Shown here: in pieces, positions 9,584 to 17,445 of the stretch
Position numbering within the stretch: position 1 is the first letter of the stretch
Layout of the letters: each line of letters opens with the position of its first letter
Assembly (NCBI GenBank): GCA_001767915.1
Contig: MEMI01000004.1
Span: 6,370-49,377 of the forward strand
Length of the DNA stretch: 43,008 bases
Source of the DNA: Alphaproteobacteria bacterium RIFCSPHIGHO2_02_FULL_46_13
GTDB taxonomy: Bacteria > Pseudomonadota > Alphaproteobacteria > Micavibrionales > Micavibrionaceae
Direction: 5' to 3'
Notes under the pieces: generated by a model
Databases searched by the model: none
The model's input: only the letters and a program-made list of their open reading frames with translations
Told to the model about the DNA's origin: nothing
Position numbers and translations under genes: made by a program

Positions 9584-9835
9584 CGTTCACGCAAAGGCAC
9601 AAAGATTCCACAAAGGACACTAAGATTTTCAAGTTGTTCGGATACGTCATTGCGAGTAGACAACGTCGACGAGGCAATCCAACATTTGACGACCTTAAAC
9701 CGCTGGATTGCCACGCTCCCTGCGGTCGCTCGCAATGACGCTTCTGATATGCATTTGATTTGACGTAGGTTAGAGTGAAATAAATATAAAAAACCTTTGT
9801 GTCCTTTGTGGAATCTTTGTGCCTTTGTGTGAACG
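9584..9835. repeat. Nested inverted-repeat element (outer arms about 41 bp, inner palindromic unit about 96 bp)
   Basis: Outer arms 9584-9624 (cgttcacgcaaaggcacaaagattccacaaaggacactaag) and 9795-9835 are near-perfect reverse complements; inner unit 9645-9740 begins cgtcattgcgag and ends ctcgcaatgacg. Confidence 0.92.
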
Positions 9836-9932
9836 AAAACCATTCAGACAACAGAGTAAAATAATAATTTCCATATATTAAAATCACGGGCATTTTCCTT
9901 GAAAAACAACGCGAAACGCTTTATTCCAAAGT

Positions 9933-10553
9933 ATGACAATATTTTTACATCAGAATGATTTGCCAGCCGATCTGCCCTTTGGTTCGTCGGTGGCTATAGA
10001 TACCGAAACCATGGGGTTAAATCTTGTGCGGGATCGGTTGTGCCTTGTCCAGCTTTCCTTTGGTGACGGAAACGCCCATTTGGTCAAATTTGGCCCGAAT
10101 AGCGATTATGCCGCCCCGAATTTGAAACGCCTTCTCAGTGACCCGAAGATTGAAAAATTATTCCACTTCGCACGGTTTGATCTGGCGTCGATTGAAGCTT
10201 ATCTGGGTGTCACCTGTACCCCCGTTTATTGCACCAAGATTGCATCCCGTCTTGTCCGCACCTTTACCGACAGACATTCTTTGAAAGCCTTATGCAGTGA
10301 TTTGTTAGGTGTTGAACTGAACAAACAACAACAATCGTCCGATTGGGGTGCGCTGACCCTTACCGATGATCAGAAAACCTATGCGGCGAGTGATGTCCTC
10401 TACCTCCACCGCCTTCGCGAAAAACTGGATGTCATTCTGGAACGCGAAGGACGTATGGAACTGGCGAAAGCCTGTTTCGAATTTCTTCCCCACCGTGCCA
10501 AACTGGATTTGGTCGGCTGGCCGGAGATTGATATTTTCGCCCATAATTCATAA
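9933..10553 (+). CDS. rnd: Ribonuclease D / 3'-5' exonuclease
   Basis: DEDD exonuclease motifs VAIDTETMGLNLVRDRLCLVQL, HFARFDLASIEAYL, YAASDVLYLHRL; lacks an HRDC domain. Confidence 0.9.
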   Translation: MTIFLHQNDLPADLPFGSSVAIDTETMGLNLVRDRLCLVQLSFGDGNAHLVKFGPNSDYAAPNLKRLLSDPKIEKLFHFARFDLASIEAYLGVTCTPVYCTKIASRLVRTFTDRHSLKALCSDLLGVELNKQQQSSDWGALTLTDDQKTYAASDVLYLHRLREKLDVILEREGRMELAKACFEFLPHRAKLDLVGWPEIDIFAHNS

Positions 10554-10564
10554 AGGAATTGAGA

Positions 10565-11572
10565 ATGGCTGACGCTGTGACAAAACTATCGCCTGCTATT
10601 GATGACTTGTCATCGGCGCGCCGCACATTGGCAACCGAGATTGAGGGACTGAACGCCCTTGCAAAATCGCTTGATCAGAATTTTGTGAAAGCGATTGAAG
10701 TCATTCAGGCCATGAAAGACAAAGGCCGTGGTCGTTTAATTGTGGCGGGTATCGGTAAAAGCGGACATATCGCACGCAAAATTGCGGCGACCCTTGCATC
10801 CACCGCAACCCCCGCTTACCACATCCATCCGGGTGAGGCGAGCCACGGTGATTTGGGGATGATTACCGAAGATGACGTGATTATCATGATGTCGTTTTCG
10901 GGGACGAATGCCGAACTCACCGATATGACACTCTACGCCAAACGCTTTCATATTCCGTTGATTGCCATCACGGGAAATCCAGAAAGCCAGTTGGCACAAT
11001 ATGCCGATATTGCACTGATCCTCCCAAAAATTCCCGAGGCCTGTCCGAACGGATTAGCCCCCACCACATCGACAACGATGATGTTGGGCTTAGGCGATGC
11101 GATGGCGATTGCGCTGTTGGAACGTGCTGGCCTCACCGCCGAAGCATTTCGTGTTTGGCATCCGGGCGGAAAATTGGGCGCGAAACTGCGCAAGGTGTCC
11201 GACCTGATGGTCAAGGGCAATGATTTACCGTTCGTCACAGCCGACACTACCATGGACAAAGCGATTATTACCCTGTCCGAGAAAAACCTGGGGTCGGTGA
11301 TTATCGTGGACGGAGATAAGAACCTGTTGGGAATTATTACCGACGGTGACTTAAAACGTCATATGGCTGCAGATTTATTATCACGCAAGGCATCCGATAT
11401 TATGAGCCACAACCCGCGCACCATATCACCGAACATCCTTGCCGCCGAAGCATTGGACATCATGTTGAATTCCGCCGCGTCACCGATTACTTCGTTGATT
11501 ATTGCGGATGAACAAAAACATGTTTTAGGCCTGATCCGTATTCAGGAACTTTTAAAAGCCGGGATCGCGTAG
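10565..11572 (+). CDS. kdsD: D-arabinose-5-phosphate isomerase (KpsF/GutQ family)
   Basis: SIS domain (VAGIGKSGHIARKIAATLAST, HPGEASHGDLGMI, FSGTNAEL) plus two CBS domains; ATG chosen at 10565 within ORF 10559-11572. Confidence 0.94.
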   Translation: MADAVTKLSPAIDDLSSARRTLATEIEGLNALAKSLDQNFVKAIEVIQAMKDKGRGRLIVAGIGKSGHIARKIAATLASTATPAYHIHPGEASHGDLGMITEDDVIIMMSFSGTNAELTDMTLYAKRFHIPLIAITGNPESQLAQYADIALILPKIPEACPNGLAPTTSTTMMLGLGDAMAIALLERAGLTAEAFRVWHPGGKLGAKLRKVSDLMVKGNDLPFVTADTTMDKAIITLSEKNLGSVIIVDGDKNLLGIITDGDLKRHMAADLLSRKASDIMSHNPRTISPNILAAEALDIMLNSAASPITSLIIADEQKHVLGLIRIQELLKAGIA

Positions 11573-11575
11573 CAG

Positions 11576-12277
11576 ATGATGGTTGAAACGACACCGCAAA
11601 ATGATGAGCATATTGATTTGCTGATCCGCAGCGATGAAAATATTCAACTCAATAACCAGAAATCAAAACGCCATAGCAATATGGTGCGGGGCATGCGCCT
11701 CCTCTTGCCTATCGCAGCGCTCGCCGTCATTGTAGTCATCATGGCGTGGAAAAGCGACAATAACCCTGTGACTGCCGTTCCGCGCGAACAAATTTCCCCG
11801 CAGACCGTCAGCCAGAATGAATTGATCAACCCGAAATTCCAATCCCAAGATAATAGCGGCCAGCCCTATTCCATCACCGCCGACAAAGCCACACAGAACG
11901 CGGAGGACATGAACACTTTGCTCCTTCAAAAACCTGTGGCGGATATGACGTTGAAATCGGGCGGTGAGGTCAAGGTGACCGCGACAAATGGTCAATATCA
12001 ACAAGAACAAAAAGGCCTGACCCTCGACGGGAATGTGACGGTGCATCATAATAGCGGGTATGAAATCCAGACGGAAAAAATGAATGTGGATGTCACAGGC
12101 CAGATCATCACATCCGACACACCTGTCACAGGTCATGGGCCACAGGCCGATATTACTGCGACCGGTCTGAACGTCAACGGCGATTCAAAAATTGTTATTT
12201 TTACCGGTCCTGCAAAACTGATTTTGCACAAGGAAGATCCAACCGCACCAGCCCCAGCTCAGGATAAACAACCATGA
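11576..12277 (+). CDS. lptC: LPS export ABC transporter periplasmic protein LptC
   Basis: Single N-terminal TM and beta-jellyroll-like repeats; directly upstream of lptA/lptB. Confidence 0.85.
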   Translation: MMVETTPQNDEHIDLLIRSDENIQLNNQKSKRHSNMVRGMRLLLPIAALAVIVVIMAWKSDNNPVTAVPREQISPQTVSQNELINPKFQSQDNSGQPYSITADKATQNAEDMNTLLLQKPVADMTLKSGGEVKVTATNGQYQQEQKGLTLDGNVTVHHNSGYEIQTEKMNVDVTGQIITSDTPVTGHGPQADITATGLNVNGDSKIVIFTGPAKLILHKEDPTAPAPAQDKQP

Positions 12278-12945
12278 AAATTCAGCTTTTTATTCTTTTG
12301 TCTTTATTATCAAGCACTGCATTTGCGGCGGATCAGAAATTACCGTTGGAGATCACAGCCGATAAGGCCTTGGAATGGAATCAAACCGATAAAACCTATG
12401 TCGCCCGCGGCAAAGCGGTTGCCACACAAGGCGAATTATCGGTGAAGGCCGATACCCTCACCGCCACCTATGCGGGTGCAAATGGTAACACCAGCGATAT
12501 CATCCTGTTGACTGCAGACGGAAACGTCACACTGACATCGGGTGCGAATGTCGCAACGGGGGATAAGGCCGTTTATGATTTGGTCACGGGGCAAGCCGTG
12601 TTGTCGGGCACACGTCCTAAAATTGTTCAAGAGGGCAAAAATACGCTGGAGGCCGATAAGGTCACAGTCTGGACAAAAAATAACGTCCTCGACCACGCCG
12701 AAGCCGACGGCAATGTCGTGATTGTCAGCAGCGAACAAAAAGCAACAGGCAACAAAGCCACCTATAACGCCGTTACCAACACCGCTGAATTAATCGGTCA
12801 GGTCAAAGTTACCCAAGGCCCCAATATTTTAGAAGGCGATAAAGCCGAAATGGATCTGACCACCCATGTCAGCAAAATGGTCAGCGCCGATAGCTCCAAA
12901 CGCGTCAAAGGCGTTTTCTTTACGAATACAAAGAAGAAAGATTAA
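12274..12945 (+). CDS. lptA: LPS transport periplasmic protein LptA (OstA family)
   Basis: Signal peptide; PLEITADKALEWNQTDKTYVARGKAVATQGELSVKADTLTA OstA motif; overlaps the lptC stop by 4 nt. Confidence 0.92.
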   Translation: MKIQLFILLSLLSSTAFAADQKLPLEITADKALEWNQTDKTYVARGKAVATQGELSVKADTLTATYAGANGNTSDIILLTADGNVTLTSGANVATGDKAVYDLVTGQAVLSGTRPKIVQEGKNTLEADKVTVWTKNNVLDHAEADGNVVIVSSEQKATGNKATYNAVTNTAELIGQVKVTQGPNILEGDKAEMDLTTHVSKMVSADSSKRVKGVFFTNTKKKD

Positions 12946-12951
12946 CGACGA

Positions 12952-13716
12952 ATGGGCACAATTTTAAAACGTGAAAATACGTCATCGGTCGGGAAAGGTC
13001 TGCGTGCGGATCATTTGTCGAAGTCTTATAAAAAGCGGCCTGTCCTTCGCGATGTGTCGTTGCATGTCCAACGCGGCGAAGCGGTTGCTTTGCTGGGGCC
13101 GAACGGGGCGGGGAAGACGACCAGTTTTTATATTATCACGGGATTAATCCAGCCTGATGGCGGTGACATTACATTGGACGGTGAAGAAATCACAACATTG
13201 CCGATGTATCGTCGCGCCCGTATGGGGATTGGCTATCTGCCGCAAGAGGCATCGATCTTCCGTGGCCTCAGCGTTGAAGACAATATCAAAGGGATTATCC
13301 AGACGCAGACAGATCTGAATCTGGAAGATCAAGAAGCATTGCTTGAAGATCTTCTGGTTGAATTTTCCGTCTCTCACCTGCGCCGCACACCTGCGATTGC
13401 TTTATCGGGTGGAGAACGTCGTCGTGTTGAAATTGCAAGGGCACTTGCATCACGCCCGCATTTTATTCTGCTCGATGAACCACTCGCGGGGATCGACCCG
13501 ATTGCGGTGAATGATATTCGCGACCTGATCGGACAATTGCGGAACAGAAATATCGGTGTTCTGATTACCGACCATAACGTCCGTGATACGTTGGGGATTG
13601 TTGACCGTGCCTATATCCTCCATGACGGGATGGTCTTGACCGAAGGCAAGCCCGAAGAAATCGTCAATAATGCCGATGTCCGCAAAGTCTATCTGGGCGA
13701 AGGTTTCACACTTTAG
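12952..13716 (+). CDS. lptB: LPS export ABC transporter ATP-binding protein LptB
   Basis: LLGPNGAGKTTSFYIITGL Walker A, LSGGERRRVEIARAL signature, FILLDEPLAGIDPIAV Walker B. Confidence 0.97.
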   Translation: MGTILKRENTSSVGKGLRADHLSKSYKKRPVLRDVSLHVQRGEAVALLGPNGAGKTTSFYIITGLIQPDGGDITLDGEEITTLPMYRRARMGIGYLPQEASIFRGLSVEDNIKGIIQTQTDLNLEDQEALLEDLLVEFSVSHLRRTPAIALSGGERRRVEIARALASRPHFILLDEPLAGIDPIAVNDIRDLIGQLRNRNIGVLITDHNVRDTLGIVDRAYILHDGMVLTEGKPEEIVNNADVRKVYLGEGFTL

Positions 13717-13718
13717 AA

Positions 13719-14183
13719 TTAAGAATTATAAGGTTTATACCCTTGGCGCAAATCGGCGAGGGCGATAGTTGTGCCGTCCAAAAAATTGTTGGTATCACCT
13801 GAGGCTTCACTTTCTTTGGCTGCTTTATAAGCGACCATCCCCGTACTCACCAAAGCACCGACCGGGCCGCCAAAGATTGCGCCACCGACAATTTGTGCAA
13901 TCGCGCCCATCGTATCACCCGTTGCCGATTGATAGAGGTTACTGACCACTGGAATATGTTGCAGTGGGTTGATTATATCCACAATATCGGAGAACCCGAA
14001 TGACTTGTCTTTGCCATCAACGCCCCCCGCATCGGCAATATTTTCCGCGAAACTCTTCGCCCCCGACCAAACAGGGATACTTCCCGCCATACGGTCATTT
14101 TTCCCCGAAACCATTGTATATGGCTTGGCCTGTGGGGTCTGTGGACTTGACGCAGTCTCTTTTGTGGGCGCAAATTTTATCAA
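13719..14183 (-). CDS. Hypothetical protein with glycine-rich hydrophobic segment
   Basis: 154-aa ORF without strong overlap; GAIAQIVGGAIFGGPVGALVSTGMVAYKAAKE segment; family not recognised. Confidence 0.65.
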   Translation of the reverse strand: MIKFAPTKETASSPQTPQAKPYTMVSGKNDRMAGSIPVWSGAKSFAENIADAGGVDGKDKSFGFSDIVDIINPLQHIPVVSNLYQSATGDTMGAIAQIVGGAIFGGPVGALVSTGMVAYKAAKESEASGDTNNFLDGTTIALADLRQGYKPYNS

Positions 14184-14269
14184 AATTGATCTCCTGAGAT
14201 ATATTTTGCAAGCACCGTACCAGTTTTATGCTAAAGTCATTCTATCATATAAGACCAAGGCAATGATCC

Positions 14270-14845
14270 ATGACGACCCAAAATGTCCTGTTAAAAATAG
14301 ACAACCCTGTCCTTCACAGATTGATCGAGGAACAATTATCCATGGTCAAGACTATTACTCTGGACGCGTCCCTTCCGCCGCATCTGATGATCGTGCAACA
14401 GGGGAGTGTTATTCCGGATCATTTGAACACCATTCCCGTTCTTGAAATTCCAAAAGGCGCGGTCAGGCTTGGTGAAATGATCGATAAAATTGGCTATCTG
14501 TTATCGGGACGCGAATCCCATATCGAAGATGAAAATGAAAATATTGATCTGGGCGAATTTACGCTTTTTCCGTCTGAGAATATTCTGACGCATATTGAAT
14601 CGGGTGATGACATTCGCCTGACTGATAAAGAGCGACTGTTACTCCGCTTCCTGTTCGAGGCCAGAGAAACAGGCATCCCGCGCAAAGATTTATTAAAGGC
14701 TGTCTGGGGCTATGCCGATGATGCAGAGACCCATACGCTGGAGACGCATATCTATCGCCTCCGCCAGAAGCTGGAGATTTATAACGCGCAAAATCTGATT
14801 AAAGTTTTTGAAGGTGTTTATAAGATAGACCTCAAGAAACACTAA
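14270..14845 (+). CDS. OmpR-type winged-helix DNA-binding protein with truncated/pseudo receiver domain
   Basis: C-terminal LTDKERLLLRFLFEARETGIPRKDLLKAVWGYADDAETHTLETHIYRLRQKLE matches Trans_reg_C; N-terminal part is short and lacks an obvious phosphoacceptor motif. Confidence 0.85.
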   Translation: MTTQNVLLKIDNPVLHRLIEEQLSMVKTITLDASLPPHLMIVQQGSVIPDHLNTIPVLEIPKGAVRLGEMIDKIGYLLSGRESHIEDENENIDLGEFTLFPSENILTHIESGDDIRLTDKERLLLRFLFEARETGIPRKDLLKAVWGYADDAETHTLETHIYRLRQKLEIYNAQNLIKVFEGVYKIDLKKH

Positions 14846-14846
14846 G

Positions 14847-14880
14847 AAAAAACCCGCCTAAATCAGCGGGCGTTTTATTT
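14847..14880. terminator. Rho-independent terminator between convergent genes
   Basis: aaaaaacccgcctaaatcagcgggcgttttatt: GC stem cccgc/gcggg followed by a T-rich tract. Confidence 0.75.
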
Positions 14881-15281
14881 TATTCGTCTTCTTTGGAATA
14901 TCCGGCGATGTCTTCGATGCCTGCTTCTTCGTCATCGTCATCATCACTGAAATCTTCAGAACCACCAAAGCCTGCGTTTGCTTCGGCAACCAAGGCGCTC
15001 CATTCTTCTTCGCCTTGCATATCTTCGATCACATCATCTTTATCATCATCCATCGGGAAGACGCGTTGATGGCTGGAGATCAGATCTTCTTTCAATGCTT
15101 CCACTTCAACAGTGTTTTCAGCAATTTCACGAAGGGCAACAACAGGGTTTTTGTCGTTATCACGATCAAGTGTCAAAACCGCACCTGTTCCAATACGACG
15201 CGCACGTTGTGCGGCAACCATAACCAATTCAAAACGGTTTGGAACTTTCAAAACGCAATCTTCAACGGTTACGCGTGCCAT
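14880..15281 (-). CDS. rpoZ: DNA-directed RNA polymerase omega subunit with extended acidic tail
   Basis: [33 protein letters not shown]...[14 protein letters not shown]; acidic C-terminus. Confidence 0.95.
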   Translation of the reverse strand: MARVTVEDCVLKVPNRFELVMVAAQRARRIGTGAVLTLDRDNDKNPVVALREIAENTVEVEALKEDLISSHQRVFPMDDDKDDVIEDMQGEEEWSALVAEANAGFGGSEDFSDDDDDEEAGIEDIAGYSKEDE

Positions 15282-15460
15282 ATTAAATCCTTTTTTATGA
15301 TGTGACTTTGAAGAAGTTTATAGTCATCCTGCCGCAAAAACGCAAGAGTTTCCTCTATCAACCATCAAAATATATTATGTGAATAAAAACATGGTTTTTT
15401 TTAAGCCCCCAACCTGCTAATCGTAATTCCTGTAAAAGACATTTGAATAAGGAAAAAACG

Positions 15461-16156
15461 ATGATCAGCGCCCCTTCTGAAGAGATTGCCAAAAAAGCCG
15501 CCAAAATCCTTTTGGATACAAAATCGGTATTATTTAATTCCCGCGAACCATTCGTTTTTACCTCGGGTCGCATCAGCCCTGTCTACACTGACTGCCGCCG
15601 CCTGATTTCGTTCCCTGCCGAGCGTACCATCCTGATGGATATGGGTGCAAAAATTTTGACTGACAAGGTCGGGCTTGAAAATATGGACTATCTGGCGGGC
15701 GGCGAAACCGCTGGTATTCCATACGCTGCATTCCTCTCCCAAACCCTCAACAAACCAATGCTTTATGTCCGCAAGAAACCAAAAGGTTTCGGACGTATGG
15801 CACAAATCGAAGGCGTGATGGATCAGGAAAATGCGAAAGTCGTATTGATCGAAGATTTACAATCAGATGGTGGCAGCAAAAAAGTTTTCATCGATGCGTT
15901 GCGCGCCGCCAATGCAAAAATTGAACATGGTTTTGTTGTGTTCCATTACGGCATCTTCCAGAAATCCATCGACAATATGAATGAATTCGGCATGACCCTC
16001 CACTACCTCACCGACTGGTGGCATGTGTTGGCGGTTGCGCGTGAACTGAAATATTTTGACGAAGCCACATTGTCTTCTGTTGAAGAATTTTTAAACGCGC
16101 CGGACGCATGGGCGGAGAAAAACGCCCATCTGGTGCCGAAAAAAGAACAGGCATAA
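15461..16156 (+). CDS. pyrE: Orotate phosphoribosyltransferase
   Basis: FVFTSGRISPVYTDCRRLISFPAERT, MLYVRKKPKGFG, VVLIEDLQSDGGSK PRPP-binding motif; ATG at 15461 preceded by aaggaaa. Confidence 0.9.
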   Translation: MISAPSEEIAKKAAKILLDTKSVLFNSREPFVFTSGRISPVYTDCRRLISFPAERTILMDMGAKILTDKVGLENMDYLAGGETAGIPYAAFLSQTLNKPMLYVRKKPKGFGRMAQIEGVMDQENAKVVLIEDLQSDGGSKKVFIDALRAANAKIEHGFVVFHYGIFQKSIDNMNEFGMTLHYLTDWWHVLAVARELKYFDEATLSSVEEFLNAPDAWAEKNAHLVPKKEQA

Positions 16157-16160
16157 ACGG

Positions 16161-16922
16161 ATGTTAAGCAAGTTCCATTTCCTGAGCAGTTCCAGTCCCG
16201 AGGCAGAAAAGGCTTATAATGCCTTACTCTCGACCTTCGGGCAAACGGAGCTTGAAAATGCCGATGTCATTGTGGCGATTGGCGGGGATGGAACATTGCT
16301 GAACGCCTTACGCAAAAGCGAAGGACGGAACATTCCTGTCTATGGCATCAACCGTGGATCAGTTGGTTTCCTGATGAATGCGCCACAACTTGAAAATTTG
16401 CTGGAGAAAATCGAACAGGCGGAGAGTGTCACCATTCACCCGCTCGCCATGAAGGCCACCGACATTCACGGAAAGACATTCGAGGCCGTTGCCTTTAACG
16501 AAGTCTCTTTGTTACGCCAAGTGCGTCAGGCGGCAAAAATCAGTATCAGCATTGATAACATCGTCCGCATGGATGAATTGATTTGTGACGGCGTGATGGT
16601 CGCGACACCTGCGGGAAGTACCGCTTATAATCTGTCCGCTCATGGCCCTATCCTTCCCCTCAAATCAGAAATTCTGGCACTTACCCCGATCAGTGCCTTC
16701 CGTCCACGACGTTGGCGCGGCGCACTTCTTCCGTCCTCTGCCAAAATCCGTTTTGATATTCTGGATTTCGAAGACCGTCCGGTCAGTGCGACAGCAGACG
16801 AAGTTGAAATCCGTGATGTTGTATCTGTCGAAATTTCACAATCCCCTATCACCAAAACAGTCCTGTTTGATAAAGGCCATTCGTTAGAAGAACGTATCCT
16901 TAAAGAACAATTCGCATGGTAG
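16161..16922 (+). CDS. nadK: NAD kinase
   Basis: ADVIVAIGGDGTLLNALRKS (GGDG) and DGVMVATPAGSTAYNLSAHGPILP motifs. Confidence 0.95.
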   Translation: MLSKFHFLSSSSPEAEKAYNALLSTFGQTELENADVIVAIGGDGTLLNALRKSEGRNIPVYGINRGSVGFLMNAPQLENLLEKIEQAESVTIHPLAMKATDIHGKTFEAVAFNEVSLLRQVRQAAKISISIDNIVRMDELICDGVMVATPAGSTAYNLSAHGPILPLKSEILALTPISAFRPRRWRGALLPSSAKIRFDILDFEDRPVSATADEVEIRDVVSVEISQSPITKTVLFDKGHSLEERILKEQFAW

Positions 16923-17194
16923 ATGAACCCCGCATTCGCTTTGCGGTCAAAATCACCCCCAAAGCATCACAGAATGCCATCCTCGGGTGGAAACAGGACG
17001 CAGACGGACAACCCTATTTAAAAGTCTCCGTCACCACCGTCCCCGAAAAAGGAAAAGCCAACGAAGCGCTTATTGCGCTTCTCTCCAAAAGCTGGAAAAT
17101 CCCGAAATCGGATATTGTGATTGAAAAAGGAGATACCGACAGACATAAAACTCTGTCTATCCCTAGGGGGTATCAATCTATTTTATCGGAATAA
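16916..17194 (+). CDS. DUF167/YggU family protein
   Basis: RFAVKITPKASQNAILGW...YLKVSVTTVPEKGKANEALIALLSK...IEKGDTDRHKTLSI. Confidence 0.93.
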   Translation: MVDEPRIRFAVKITPKASQNAILGWKQDADGQPYLKVSVTTVPEKGKANEALIALLSKSWKIPKSDIVIEKGDTDRHKTLSIPRGYQSILSE

Positions 17195-17281
17195 TGGTGC
17201 CCTCAAGAAGACTCGAACTTCCACGTCCTTTCGAACACAAATACCTGAAACTTGCGCGTCTACCAATTCCGCCATGAGGGC
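17195..17281 (-). tRNA. tRNA-Leu(CAG)
   Basis: Reverse complement GCCCTCATGGCGGAATTGGTAGACGCGCAAGTTTCAGGTATTTGTGTTCGAAAGGACGTGGAAGTTCGAGTCTTCTTGAGGGCACCA: 7-bp acceptor stem, long variable arm, anticodon loop TTCAGGT, encoded CCA. Confidence 0.95.
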
Positions 17282-17357
17282 AACCCATAGATGGTAAAAA
17301 ACTCAGGTGCGGATTATCTACCCAAGTCAGACAGGCTTGTCAAACATCTTTCATGTG

Positions 17358-17379
17358 TTTTACAGAAAAAACTGTAAAA
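17358..17379. promoter_or_regulatory. 8-bp perfect inverted repeat with 6-nt A spacer upstream of paralog B (possible operator)
   Basis: ttttacag-aaaaaa-ctgtaaaa, about 67 bp upstream of the 17446 ATG. Confidence 0.35.
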
Positions 17380-17445
17380 ACTATTGCATTATAGAATTGT
17401 GCCATTAACATCACTTGGGTTGCATATCCGTTTTAGGAAAAATTT

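Noticed and set aside
9555-9893. 112-aa and 94-aa minus-strand ORFs
   Set aside because: They lie within the nested inverted-repeat element; translations are repeat artefacts.
11663-12136. 157-aa minus-strand ORF opposite lptC
   Set aside because: Antisense to a confident LptC call in an operon; no recognisable motifs.
13969-14445. 158-aa + strand ORF spanning the hypothetical gene and the start of the winged-helix gene
   Set aside because: Overlaps the winged-helix CDS out of frame and is antisense to the 13719-14183 ORF.
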